Source: Serilophus lunatus (taxonomy: Eukaryota; Chordata; Aves; Passeriformes; Eurylaimidae). From it: 64,000 nt of DNA. Shown piece after piece: positions 13,085 to 26,000 of this stretch. The first letter of the stretch is position 1. Each line of letters opens with the position of its first letter. The DNA is taken from NCBI GenBank assembly GCA_013399895.1, contig VXBA01003375.1:1-64000 (forward strand). The letters run 5' to 3'. Position numbers and translations under genes: made by a program. The notes under the pieces were generated by a model that saw only the letters and a list, made by a program, of their open reading frames with translations, did no database searches and was not told where the DNA came from.

Positions 13085-13441
13085 TTCTCTGTTGATATGA
13101 ATTAATTTTGAGATCTGAGGAGACAACCAGCTTTTCTGAACCTCTTTTCCCTCCATCGTTCCATCCTACAGCATCCTACCAAGTGGCTCCCTGAAGAGGC
13201 CAAAGTCTAGTCTCCTGAGGCCCAGGGCAGGAAGTTTCCTGTGCACTTTCCTCATTGCTTTGTATTCCCCACCAGCTCCTTTCTTAGTGTTGAAAACAAG
13301 GTCCAGCAAATCACCCTGCTCACTGCTCCTCTATCACTTGGAGAAGGAAGTTATTATCAATATATTCCAGGAACTTCCTGGGTTGCCTATGCTCTGCTGT
13401 GTTGTCTCTCAAACAGAAATCACTGCAGTTGAAGTGAATAT
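13085..13441 (-). pseudogene. CR1 ORF2 endonuclease-region remnant
   Basis: Read on the minus strand from 13441, the translation follows the avian CR1 ORF2 endonuclease. FNCSDFCLRDNTAEHRQ parallels the usual FNHPDICW...NTAGHKQ block. It is followed by RKFLEYIDNNFLLQVIEE and, after a frame change, DLLDLVFNTKKG. An ESW...FKDHLL-like nucleotide block follows near 13,100. The active-site block normally reads GDFN; here the Asp codon is CAC (His), and the upstream half of the domain is absent. Several frameshifts and a deletion near 13,260 confirm a dead copy. The reverse-transcriptase domain that should separate this part from the CR1 3' end is missing. Confidence 0.85.
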
Positions 13442-13444
13442 TAT

Positions 13445-16365
13445 ATCAAAAGGAAATTAAAATATGAATAAGATTCTTGATTAAACTTAAAACACTTCTT
13501 CCAGAATCTATTCGGTAGCAGATTTGGGGGGTAGTCATTGCCTACTTGTGTCCGTTTTAGCTTGAGAAATACTTCAAAATTAAGAACTTAACTGTGAATT
13601 ACAAAATGCAGCCCCATTCTAGTTCTAATTAGTAGAGACTAGGCATGTTTAAGAAAAAAAATAAATTGCAGCATCTGTCAGTTGCTTAGCACAGAAAACA
13701 CATACATGCACATACGTATTTAATTCAATGAAAGTAAAAAATGCCTTATGCTTTGAAAAGGTCACTCAGTCTTTCTAGTGCAGACACTTTGCTCCTTTGT
13801 GGCCAGTTTCACAAAGAGCAGCCTTTCCGACTTCAGCCATTTAAAAAGCCAACCTTTATGCTTTAGATTCCCCTCATCTCTATTGACATACTCTCTACCA
13901 CTGAGGGCTTTGTTCCTGAGGAAAACATCTCCCTCTCCCTCCCACCCACCATGCTAATCTTGACACAAACATCAGAACCTTCATCTATAGTTTAACATTT
14001 CAAATGGGAATTTCTAAGCATCCAGTTTAAAAAAAAAAAAAAAAAAAACAAAAAAGGTGAGAGGGGAGGGGAAAACATCCTTGTCTGTCTAAGCAGAGAT
14101 AAGCAAACAGAAAACTTTGTCAGCCCTGAGTCCCAGAGCAGAGAATTTGGCTTTCTTCCAAGCATCAGTGCCCCATACAAGATGGGTTGGAGCACAGATC
14201 ATGCTGAGTTTGCATGTTCTTGGGTTAACCATACATCGAACTCCCAGTCTTGTGAAAGAATAAGGAATCCCAACACTGATATGAGACCCGGCAATATCTA
14301 CTCTGTGTATCTGTTAAGATGATATGAAGAAGATGAAAGTAGTCCAGCTAGGGTGGTAAGAGCTCTCTGAGTGTGCAGGCAGCTTGAGACACAGACAGGA
14401 TGCAGTGCATATCTCTCATATTCTAGCCTGAGTGGTTACTTAGACATCCACTGCTGACTGAGTTTGTCATCTTTTAGTTTTCAGAGCCTTGTGAGGAGAA
14501 GAAAAGTGGTCAGAACCTGACACTTTAAAACCACATCTCAGATATTTTATTGCAAATAAGATGTCCTCTCCTTCTGTTGACTAGTCCATCTGTGGCAGGG
14601 AATCAAGCCAACTGCTTATGTTGGGTTTAATCAAACGGCATGGTAGTCTCATACTAAGGTGGACATCCTTGGGGAAAGACAAGTGTATTAATCTGGGGTG
14701 TATTAATCTGACTAATAGAGATGTTTTCATGCGTATCCCTACCAATACCTTGGCCTCCCTTTACAGGTAACAAAAAGAAAACAAAATTTTTAGTATGCCT
14801 TAATTTAAACCTGCCTGGAAAAGTGGTTCCCTGGTTCCCTCTTCCTGCCCTATGACTCTGAGAGCAGATTGCAACATCTCTAGACCTTGCCAGTGTGGAA
14901 TGTTGAGGTGAATTTTACCCTGGTACTCCCAAAAAGTATTTTTCCAGTTACTCTGGGATATATTATCAGCTGATCACTACACAAAATTTTGAGGTTTCAA
15001 TCAGGGTAAGACTTCCTGAAAAGTGCTGAAGGAAACATATTTTGGCTCATAATTCATCACAACTGAATGAAGAAGAAGTGAGTAGACTGAATGCATATTT
15101 AATACTCCTTTGCCTTTTAGGTACTTTAAGGCAGCAGGGTTTGTCAAGACTCATTCTGCAGGCTGGAGCCAGTCAATTTTAGGAAAACCTCTCATCATGG
15201 AGATGGGAAATTTCAGCACGAGATCTTGTTTCTAGAACTGCTTAGAAAATACTCAACAATAGCAGTTTTCCTCATTAGAAATACCTTTTATTTCATAAAA
15301 GAAATGCATAGTAAAAATTTTGCAACTTTATCATTGTAATGTTTGTATTTTAATTAATGTTTTCTTTGAAACTGTGTATTTCTTTTTATCAAGTTCATTT
15401 TTAAGACCCAGCTTTTTCCTTATCTATTTAATGAAGTTCACCATATAACCAGGAAATGTGACTTCTAGTGATAAAAATGATTTAATAAAGAAATTATTTT
15501 GCTACAAATATCTATTAAAAAGGCCACAAATATAAACACATACAAAAAAACCCCCCAATATCTATCTTGAAAAATGGATGTAACTTCAAAACATACTTTC
15601 TTTTTCTTCCAGAGATGATTTCTCTAATATTTTTCACCAGATTATTTTTCTTTTATTTTCAGAATTAAATGAGGGACAATTAATAACACATTATACTAAG
15701 AAAGATGCTTCACATATAAAACCATATAAACTTTACCTATTGTGTTTTCTTCATTACAATGGTTTAATGCAAATATGAACCATAGAGAAGCTTCTGAAAG
15801 GCATGGAATAATATCACCAGTAGGATAAAAAGTTTTCTATGTTAGGAAGAAAGGGAGGTTGGCCCTTAAGAATCCTCCCAACACAATGGAAACTACCTGA
15901 GAACCGTCGACAAAAGGACTTATTCCTTCTTTTTGCAGTTACACTGAGTCTTGGTATGATGGAGATAATGCAATTTCCAAAGTGAAACAAGATTTGGACC
16001 ATATTCATCCATTCCTATGTGACATGTTTCTCTCCTGATTTCTTTCTGGGAAACATACTAGAAGAGGAAAAAAACCACAACAGAACAAACAAACAAACAA
16101 AAAGACTTCCACTCCACCCAAATTTCTTTTCCGATTTGTTTTTTTATACTGAAATCTGGGGAAGTACCTCAGTTTCTTCTCCTTCTTTTTATGGGTACCA
16201 TCTTTCAGCAGTGTGCCGTCTTGGGAACGCAGGGTTTCTGCCTGAGATCAACGTCTTCACAAAGAAAAAAGCAACATCACCCACAATAACCACTACATCC
16301 TTTGAAACCAACCTGTTCATTGCAGGTCTCCTGTTCAGGCACTGACTCATCCCAAACCTTTTTAG
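13445..16365. other. Unique AT-rich DNA
   Basis: No gene is recognised. Features seen are a run of 20 A at 14029-14048, a 13-bp direct repeat TGTATTAATCTGG/A near 14,685-14,712, and strongly AT-rich sequence at 15,290-15,780. Confidence 0.6.
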
Positions 16366-16370
16366 CTGAT

Positions 16371-16480
16371 GAAATCTGACAGCATCACAGCTTGAGTTGG
16401 CCCAAACTATCTAGCTTATGAGATCTGACAGGATCACAGCTGGAAATGCCCCAGGAGATCTGATGGGATCACAGCTTGAG
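16371..16480. repeat. Degenerate minisatellite, three units
   Basis: Three related 26-bp units occur at 16371-16396, 16420-16445 and 16455-16480. They share the core GATCTGACAGGATCACAGCT with a few substitutions. Spacing is uneven (49 and 35 bp), so the intervening spacers have diverged or been partly deleted. Confidence 0.8.
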
Positions 16481-16484
16481 GCTT

Positions 16485-17925
16485 AGCTTTAGACACAGCA
16501 CATAAACATTGATCCAAAGATCTGCAAAAAACTTAAAATACATCCTAATATGTATCCTTCTCCTCAGCTTCAAGAAACAGAAACAAAATCAAACTCCTAC
16601 AAGACGATATTCTCCTTTTTTTGTTTCATTTTAAATGTCTGTGTGCACTTCATCAGACACAAAAATAAACCTGACAATAGGCTAAAGAATTCTCATGTGC
16701 ATTATTTCCCAAACCACCAAAACCAACGCCATGAGGAAGCTTGAAGTTTATTTACAATCTATCCAGCTATCAGAATTTTTTTTTAATATGTCCTTTTGTA
16801 AGGTGTAACATCAAACAACTGTCTTGACAGAACAACAGATAAAGCTGACTGCAGCTCAATCCCATTAAAAATATCAAAAGTGATGACACTTTTTTTTTCA
16901 CAATAGTGATCTATTTGGTATCCAGAATGTTTTATGGTGTGACAAAATATGACATATATATGCATATATATATTTATGTCTTCCATATGTTAACTTTGGT
17001 TTACTCCTAGCAACATGATCATGAGGATCTAGGCAGTGAGTTTTTGTATGGGACTATTGCATACTTATATTTTGGAGTCAAAACCTACAACCTTTCACCC
17101 ATTTTTATGCTTCCTGACATTGGGAAACAAGTTGACAAGAGATGTGAGCATTCAAATGCTAGTGTGTATTTAGGAATCAAGGAGATTTTCAAATTGGAAA
17201 AATAAAAACAAACAGAAAAACAAAAGGAACAACTAAGCACACAAAAAAACCCAACAACCCAAACCCTCAAACAACAAAAAAACCCTACACCAAAATCATA
17301 GCAAAACTGTTGATGTAACCAGATATAAGTAAATTGTGTTAAAAAGTGAGAGACAATTTTAAGTATTGATTCAATTAATGATTAATGTCTCTCTGGATAT
17401 ATTAAAATTTTTAGACAATCATTCTGACAGTGTTGTCTGCCTCTTCTTCCCTCTACTACTTTATTTCATAATTAGACTGAATGAAGTCCTTCATCAAAGA
17501 CCAGAGCTGTTGTATAGGAGACTGTACAAACTGAACAAGGCAAATACAGCTTACTCAGAGACAAATCATCTAGTTTGCTATCTATCTGGGCCAAATGAAT
17601 TCAGAAAGATAACTTTTGCTCAAGAAGTCAGATGAATTTACTTGATTTTATTAAAGCTTCAGAATATGTTGCTTCATTAGTTGATAACAGTAATTCATTA
17701 GGCTTACTTGAAGAATCCAAATTAAAAATAAAATATTTTTGGACACCTGAACCACATGGAAAACATGACATGAAGAAATGCTGAGTTGCTTGTTGATAGC
17801 AACCTCAGAAATGTCTTCAGATTGGCTTGCTTTCTATCATAGACTAAAAGACTTCTTCAGCACTTGAAACTCAGCTAAAGTTCATGGAAATCAGGTCATA
17901 AAGACTTTCCTTGTCCATCTATCTA
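16485..17925. other. Unique DNA with an A/C-rich stretch
   Basis: No gene is recognised. An A-rich, C-interrupted tract spans about 17198-17296, and an alternating AT/TGCA tract lies at 16955-16980. Confidence 0.6.
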
Positions 17926-17928
17926 AAG

Positions 17929-18104
17929 CAGCGTTCTTCAACATTTTCAGGTTACTGACCCGCCTTATTCAAGTAAAAATTTTCTCTGACCCTCTTACAT
18001 TAACTATGAAAATAGGAGTACATAATGTATTTATGCTAACAATGATATGCCTGTATAATTTAGTTGTGTGCATGTTTCAAGAGGTCGGCAGAGAACACTT
18101 GACC
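17929..18104. mobile_element. Probable hAT-type DNA transposon relic (MITE-like)
   Basis: The left end CAGCGTTCTTCAACATTTTC resembles the terminal inverted repeats of Charlie-like hAT elements, which typically start CAGNGNTTCTCAA and run into GACCC. The interior keeps ACTGACCCGCCTTATTCAAG and CTGACCCTCTTACATTAACT, typical of that group. The right end, read in reverse complement, is CAAGTGTTCTCTGCCGACC. It shares the GTTCT and GACC blocks with the left end, consistent with degraded inverted repeats. I could not find a clean 8-bp target duplication, so the boundaries and the family are provisional. Confidence 0.5.
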
Positions 18105-20488
18105 TTGAAGAGAAAGGGTGAGTGTGGAAGAGTTTCATTGCCTTTGTTGATGCAACAATTTTAACAGCCTTAAGCTGACATTGCTTATCTTTCCATGACC
18201 ATTGTGTCACAGTTCAAAACATATGAAGAAATCTGAGGAGGCCAGTAAATATTCCTATGTATTACAGGGTAAGTTTTCTGGATATTTGCTTTCCTGTTCT
18301 AAAATACATATGAAAATTTCCAAAGGAATAAAAAGGGATTTTCAAGTTTTTCTTCTTTCCATCTTCTTTCTTCAGCCATATATTTTTTAATTTCATTCAA
18401 GAATTTTTAATATACAAAGAATTTCATTGTAAAATTATCAACATATCAATGTATACTCCAACACTAAGAAGTGGGGGGTTTTTTGAAATGAGCAATACAA
18501 AAAAAGAACTAGATAAAACTCAATTCAAACTTTTTGGCCTGGAAATGTTTTACTTTACATAAGGTTGCAGCTTATTCCTGACTTGTATGTGATATTTGGA
18601 ATATGATTCCCTTTGAATGTTGTATGAAGTTTATCAAAATCAGTATCATAATTCCTTCTTTCTTCAGCTTTTCCATATCACAGTTCTCTCTATATAGGAA
18701 GACAGAAGCTGTTTGCAGACATCCTATATCACAAACAAGATTTGATAAGTATTTTAGTAGGGGCTACTGAGATGAGCTAAATGTATTAGGTACCTCAACT
18801 TATATATATCCAGCCAAAGATATGGAGTAGTCAAATAGATTTAAAAACAAACAAAATCCCTAACAAATAAACAAGTAACTTGGCAGAAAAGTTATTTTAG
18901 AGGTCTAGAGATATTCAGCAGTTGATTTATGTCTTCTAACTTAGACATTCATAATGTAGGTGTTGATGTCTGCTAAATTCCCTAGGCTCTTTGGAGGTGT
19001 GATGCATGTCAACTAAAGTACACAGCTAAAGTAGATAAGATGAATTGCTCCCTGAAAATACTCAGCACCCTGGTTAACTGCAACGAGTGACTGCAGAGCC
19101 TGAGGTGACTTGCTCAAACGTAGAGCTCTGCTGAGTAGATATCTGAAGCTAGATGAGATGAATCCTGGACTGAGATAATCTATCAGAAAATACAGTTAAA
19201 CTCCCTGCAGACCTCCTGCTTTCAGACATCAGGGAAAACGTCACCTACTCAAAAATAGTGGCTGGGTTTCAACCCTTTTCATGTCTTGTGTAGGAACGAA
19301 GTCGGGTGAAGCAGCCGAAAGAAGGGGGTCTGAGCTTTGCTTCCACAGCAGCTGTACAAGTTCTTGAAGTGCATTGTTTGAAAAATGATGGCGAATAAGT
19401 TAGTGAGGCTCAAGGGCAGTAGCTTACCCAGTGTTAGCATAGCTGACATGCTGACAGTTTATATGGAATTTATGTGCACATTTACTCTGCTTTTTATGGG
19501 AAAATATGCTGTTACCTTACAGCTGCCACATCACATGCTGCTTATCCTGCCTCAGAGCTACAGAGCACCTTCCTCAAGGAAATATACATACATCAAGAAG
19601 TTATGTATTTTTAAACAACATTGTAAGGGGGAAATAATAAAATATGCATTATATTGCATACTAGCAGCTTTTAATTTCTCTATATAATTTATTTAGCAGA
19701 TTTAACTTATACTAAAACCATTTGCAGTTGTTCTTTTCCATTCACATATTTGGAATGAGATAAAAAAATTGTAAGTAAGGTAGTATTTTCAATAGAACAA
19801 AGGAGCACTCTGAGGCTCTGTGGAGGTTCCACAATAACATCAAAATAACAGGAATAAACATATAAAACATGGATGATAAAGGATGTTCAATACTGCTGCC
19901 TATGAGAGTATATCAAATGATAAATCAAATAGAAGATTGAGATTAGTGACGGGAATCAATCCAATCTTTCTATTAAAACAAAAATAGTTACAAAAAGAAA
20001 AAAAAATATGACCATCATTATATCTTTTATCAAATTATCTTGCCAATATCCTTCCTCATTCACCTTGTAACACCTGTTTTTCCCTAGAAGTATTTTATTC
20101 TTTCATCGTTTTAGAGGAAGAACTGAAAAACTTGCTTTAGCCTCCTGAAGTGATGCCTGGGTAATTACTTGCTACAGAGGTTAATATGAAGAACAGATAA
20201 AAAAGGCCACTGTTGCAGTGTTATTGCATTCCATTGAACTCATGCTAATTTAGTTAGAACCACTGATTTTACTTAATATAATCCCTGCATTATATTTATG
20301 TTCTCCTAGAGGTGAAACAGAACATCCTATACATAGACTTGGGCATGAAAATTTACCATCTTCTTTCTTCCATGTCTCCAAGGGCTGAAAATCTAACAAC
20401 TTTTAATATAGGATTGGAAAATCATCTTTAATACAGTCAAAACTCAAACCCAAGGATTTTTCACATCTCAGGACCAGCTATTAGTACA
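18105..20488. other. Unique AT-rich DNA
   Basis: No gene or clear repeat is visible. The 19,240-19,380 part is less AT-rich and contains a few CpGs, but it shows no coding signal. Confidence 0.55.
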
Positions 20489-20489
20489 A

Positions 20490-20645
20490 AATTGTCCCAT
20501 TCCTTGAAGTCTTCAAGGCCGGGCTGGATAGGGCTTGTAGTAACTGGTCCAGAGGAAGGTGTCCCTGTCCATGGAAGAGGGCTTTGAACTAAACAGCCTT
20601 TAAGTTCCCTTCCAACCCAAATCATTCTGTGATTTCATGATTATG
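20490..20645 (+). mobile_element. CR1 LINE 3' end
   Basis: It matches the CR1 3' terminus in order: CTTGAAGTCTTCAAGGCCGG, GCTGGATAGGGCTTGTAGTA, GGAAGGTGTCCCTGTCCATG, and TTCCCTTCCAACCCAAATCA. It ends with ATTCTGTGATTTCATGATT, an imperfect copy of the octamer terminus. It is 5' truncated. Confidence 0.93.
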
Positions 20646-22325
20646 AAAAGCATTTTATATAAGAATTTATGAGAATTGTTCAATAGAGCTTGTTGGCACA
20701 TTCTCTTTTTCTCTGTGTTCAAAAGAATGAAGAATGCAAAGTTATGTTGGTGATCAAAAGTTAACTGTTTGGATTTGAAAGGGAGAGTACTTACAAGCTA
20801 CCTGCAACTGTGGCCTTGGGCTGCTTTCCTGATTGCAGCACTAAGGTTTTTCTGGAGAAAAAGGCCAGTGTTGGAGCAACCTGCCTAACAGCAATGATAT
20901 GTCTGTCCTAAGGGGTTATGCCCACATCAGCAGGAGACCCCTGGATGGGAATTTGTGAGCCATTACTGTTATCTAAGTATGGAGACTGCTATATACAGTC
21001 CAGTTTGTGAGAGGGACAAAAAAAATCTACAAGAGATTCAAAACAAGGTTTAAAAAAAGAAAAAATGCTGGAACATGAGATTGACCACTGCTTAAAAATA
21101 GCTCCAGTTCCATGCCCATGTGTCTGCCTGAGTGTGCCTCTTCCTCAAACATTTGAGATTGTACTACTCTGAAAAACATCTATTTCATGAAGGAGAATCT
21201 GGAATTTGGAAAAGTACCTAAATTATGTAAGACTTGGGGCAGAAAACCTTTATTTTCTGTGAGCCAAATATTGTGTTCTGGTAACCTGAAATCGTCCTTT
21301 TTCTTTTCTTTTTTTAATAGATTTTTCTTGCATTTTTTATTTGGAGAAGCAGAACATTTACTGAAAATGTATATAATCCTCTTACTCCAGCCCCTTCAAA
21401 ATTTTTATAACAGGACCCTACATAGTTTCTGAAGGACAATTAGAGAAACAGAAGACAGAGAGCATCCATATCAGGTGTAAATATAGCTTATATTCAATAA
21501 TGCCTATTTCAAATCTTGAAAGCAGTGGGTATTTTATTGGCTGTTTGTATTTTTTTTTTAAGTAGACAAGAATTTTTAACATGTTTTCATAATAATCAGG
21601 TGGTAGCTACCAAATTAGTTTAACACAGCTTTTTGTTTATGAGATGATAGAGAGCATTAAGTACATTTATATACAACACTCCTTTAGTTCTGATTCAGAG
21701 ATCAAAGAAAAACTTCTCAACTTGTAAGTGCCAATAGCAAGAAAAGAGTCAATTGTGGATGGCAATGCTGACAACAACCTTTGTGAGGGAAAGTAAATAA
21801 TAAATAATCTGGTTATTAGGGTCCCTTTAAACTAGAGAATGTTATGAAAGAAGAATATTGGATAGGACCAGACAGGTGAGACTCTTTGAATCAAGACTCT
21901 GGGGGCACTTAAATGAGCTTTCTGAAGAGAGATCGTATGAAATTCTAAATGTAAATGCAGAGCAGAAAAGAGGACAAAAGCAGATCTTACTATAGATAGT
22001 ATAAAGAATCCTAAAAGAAAGAAAAATAAAATGGATTAAACTGCATTTTAGCTTGCTTTAAATGCTTGAGTTCCTTTACCTGAGGAGTGTGGCCAGTTCC
22101 CTTCAGTGCACTGAAAAAGACAATTCTTCACCTCCCTCTTTTCTCCCAATTTATACTTCCTTCCTAGCTGCTTAATGATACAGGGTCTTTTCTTCATCTG
22201 AGGACTGAAGTAATGAAGTACCACTGATGTTTGTCCCCCAGGTCAGAAATTCATTATGAACCTACACACCATCCGATGAATTTTGCCATCCAGCCTCTAG
22301 TCAGCTATTAATTATACACCCTTTC
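20646..22325. other. Unique AT-rich DNA
   Basis: No gene or clear transposon is recognised. T-rich patches occur at 21,299-21,340 and 21,549-21,560. Confidence 0.6.
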
Positions 22326-22334
22326 CCTCTCACA

Positions 22335-22480
22335 ACAGCTCCTGCTGTAGCAGAGTCCTAACATCCATTTTACAGATGGAGTTTAACTACAGAGAGATTA
22401 AGTGTCTTATATCAAGCCACAAGTCGACTGTATGGGTGACACAATTCTGTCCAGACAACAGGTCTTAAGATTTGTCATCC
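22335..22480 (+). mobile_element. Ancient LINE/MIR-like fragment (L2 or CR1-L3 type)
   Basis: CATCCATTTTACAGATGGAG, then CAGAGAGATTAAGTGTCTTA and a CAAGCCACAAGTCGACTGTA segment, follow an old amniote repeat. In better preserved copies it reads approximately CATTTTACAGATGGGGAAAC, then CACAGAGAGGTTAAGTGACT and a CAAGGTCACACAG block. Divergence is high, as expected of an insertion older than birds. I cannot separate L2, L3/CR1 and MIR origins by eye. Confidence 0.55.
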
Positions 22481-22960
22481 TTTTCCTTACACCAGTGTCC
22501 ATTAGTACTCTACTGACCAACAGGCCGGGAAAGAAAAATCAAAAAGCCACTGCAATCTTGTCACATCCTTTTCTGCACCTTGGCTGAGGCCCAGCACAGT
22601 GACTCTTGAAAGCAAGAAAAAACGCTGACAGGAACACCTTGCTGAATTGAAACAAAGTGTATTGCTCTTTGGGTACACAGGAAGGCCTTAGGGGATGGCC
22701 CACAAGGAGAACTCTTTTTATTGTATTTTTTTTTTTTAATAAGAAACAAGGAACCGAGTCCACTAACTGCTGTCAATAAAGAAATCTTGACCTACTTTTG
22801 CAGAGGACTTGCACAGCCCTCCAAGACATGTGTGGCTCAGTCTTTGGTTCGGTGTTAGAAAAAGGTCTGGTCAGTAGTGTAAGTCTATACATTTCTGGTT
22901 TGTTTTGTTTTCCAGAGGAACCAAAAAAAAAAAAAAGAATAAGGACAAATCCCTTCGTGG

Positions 22961-23064
22961 TGCCCAGGGACATGGTTTAGTGGTGAATCTGGTAGTGCAA
23001 GGTTAACATTTGAACTTGATGACCTAAGAGGTTTTTCCAACCTTAACGGTTCTATGATTCTAAG
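22961..23064 (+). mobile_element. CR1 LINE 3' terminus, very short copy
   Basis: GGGACATGGTTTAGTGGTGA, then GGTAGTGCAAGGTTAACATT, TTGAACTTGATGACCTAAGA and TTTTCCAACCTTAACGGTTC lead to the terminal repeat TTCTATGATTCTAAG. Only about 100 bases remain. An A-rich run at 22,923-22,936 precedes it. Confidence 0.92.
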
Positions 23065-23065
23065 T

Positions 23066-26000
23066 TATGAGATGACTGCTTAAATATCCATCTTACATCA
23101 CTAGAAATTGAATTTTAGGGTTTGGCTGCACTCAGTGGTGAGACCAAGGGAACACCACAGCGATTCTGTTCAGGACAGGGGAAGGTTCAGAGGAGAAGAT
23201 GGAGAATGAGGCTAGCAGAGGGCAGGCTGAGGAAAAAAAAAGCTCCAAATATGGATGAAATAAGCAGTGAACTATGGAGGGTATCTGATTTAAATCCCGG
23301 ACTTTCAATGATATGTTACTGTGGGGAGGGGGTAACCCCTTCTCTTCCCATTTAAACCAGGAATTAAAATTGTCCATTTAGGTGATCAGAGTTTAAACAG
23401 TCTGCATGCTGCAAAAGATAAGCATGTTTTCATTAACATTTTTAGCATAAATGAGATCACCAATGAAAAAAACTATAATAAACCAGCTTGGATTAAAGCT
23501 TCATTGTTGTTGTTGTTGCTGTTTTTATATTAAGTGGTGCGATACAACAACTCACTCAAGCATCTTTTAAATTGACATATACCCAAAATCACCAATGTTA
23601 AGCCATTTGTGAGAAAGGCAGGAAATAGATTGACTTATTCATAAAATATCCCAAAGGAGTAATTTTGAACTCGTTCAAAATCTTTAGTGGACTCACTTGT
23701 AACTTTCCAGATAGTTAAATCTTCACTTTAAGATTAAGTGATTTGATTTTCATTAACAAGTATGATCTGAATTTTGAAAAATTATTAGTAATTAAAAATA
23801 TCTCTTTTTAAAGGCTGCTTGTATTCCCATGTGCTGAAAAGTGTGCTCATTTAAGCAAGCTTTACTATCTACCTGGAAATAAAAACAGTCAAAATCACTA
23901 GCCCATTTTAAAATTTAGATTTAAGTTTGATTATACCTTTAATGAAAGAAATGAATACATTTCATTACAGCTTTTACTGAAAACTGAATTGAATCTTTAC
24001 TTGGAGGCTATAATGACATTCTTGTTCCATAAATGTTATCTTGTAATTTTCTTGTATTTGCCTGTCAGGCTGCTACTCATTAAATTAATTATCTAAACTA
24101 TTTGAGTCAGGGCTGGCTATTGTTCCCTATTGTAACTTTGCTGCAGTGGAAATGTGATGTGTGAATAGAGACCTTAGATGTAAACAATAAGCAAAACTCC
24201 TAATGATAGTCATGATAAGGGTGATAACATTTTATTTGCTTTTATCTAGCAAATTATATATAAAGTTAAGCTAAATATAAAATGTAAGCACGGCCAACTT
24301 GGATTATAATTAGAATATGATGTTATGTTTGTTCAAAATAATTAGTCACCCCATTATATGTCCCATTAGATCTTTTACTTTTTGTTGGAACTTAAAAAAA
24401 TTCGCCAAAATCTCAAACTAAACAAACCAAAAAAATAATTCCTGTCTTTGAATTAAGAAATGTGCTGGGTTTTCAGAGATCTTCAGTGTTTAAAGGGACC
24501 TAAAGCACAATCCATGCAGACTTCCTGAACATTAATGGACGTTGTATTTGCTAGAGTCATAATATAATATGTTCTTTGTTCAATAACTTAGGAGAAAGCA
24601 ATCAATATGTGGACACTACAGACTCCTAGTCTCAGGGTTCCCTATGGGGTTTTTAGCCTCTCCTGTAATGGGACTGTGTTGTTTTTAGTGCTGCAGTGGC
24701 ATCATTAACTTAACATGACACTTCCTTCACTCATCTGTTGTGAGGATGTTTGCCAGTCAAGACGAGAAACATTAAATGGAATAAAACTCGAGGAGTCTAA
24801 GATGAAAGGTATTTCCCTTAGACAAGGGAAGAGGTATCCAGCAATACAGCAAACTGAGAGTTAAGAAAATGATCAGCAGCAGATTAAGGGAGGAAAATAC
24901 ATATGTATAAACCAAGTTATGTAAAATTGCCTTTGTTTTCTTATAGAGAAAAAAAGGTAGAAGTCCTAAGGATTGGCTCACTTCTTTTGGGGGCCTTTCC
25001 AATCAGTGCACACCTAGATGAAGAGCTTTATCTCCCTCTCAGAATCTCTGATTGTGGTGAGGGTTTGCATAAGAGAAGACTGGAAGCAGAAAGGAGGGCT
25101 GTCCCCAACACATTGTGTGATGGAGTTTTTTCTGCCCTCTGCAGTGACATAGGGAATGAGGAATTTATTTCAGCTGTCATGAATCTGCTTTCTTTAACGC
25201 TGAAGCACTAGGGAAACCCATAACTGCCTCAGGCTGTAATAACCCTACAGAACAGAAACACTTCTGTATTGGAAAAGGCATGGGCAGTGCAACCTGTTGG
25301 TTTTCTGTTGCTCCATGCCTTATATTATGAGTGAACATATGCAGTAAGACAAGGAAACTTATTCCCTTGAAACCAGTTAATTCCTTTTTACTGTCTGCAG
25401 TCAGCACAGAACATGTTATAGGAAGGGACTGGAGCAATTTATCAATACCAGAAGTTAAAGAACTCTCAACTGGCAGATACTCAAGCAAGTGAGATGATTT
25501 GGTCTGTGCAATTAATTTTTAAATGATAGTTATGAAGGCTGTGGGACTAAGGATCAGTGATTTGCATTTCAATAAACGCCAGTCCAGAAATTCTTAAGGC
25601 TTGCTGGAGAGCAACTGATGGCTTAACAAACTTTATTAATTTTCAGTTGAATATTTGGTGTGGTTCCACTTTGAAATAGGATACGGATCAATGCTCTTCT
25701 TGGCAATGGTCAAAACAAAAAGTTTTGGGTTCAGATAAATATGGAAGCTTACATTTGTGTCCAAATCCTATCAGACAGGCTGATTCCGAAGTCTATTTTT
25801 TTTAGCTTTGGCCAGTATCTCAGTATTGTTTAGGTACAGTTGTCTGGGCATTGTGAAATGTGTTGATGTCGGTTATCTTTTGATATGAGTCTTTAAAGAT
25901 TATTCATACAAGAGGATGCTATCTACACACGAAGTACATATTCAGATTCTCATTTTATTATTAGACACCTGCTTTAGCCATTAAATCAAATATCAATAAA

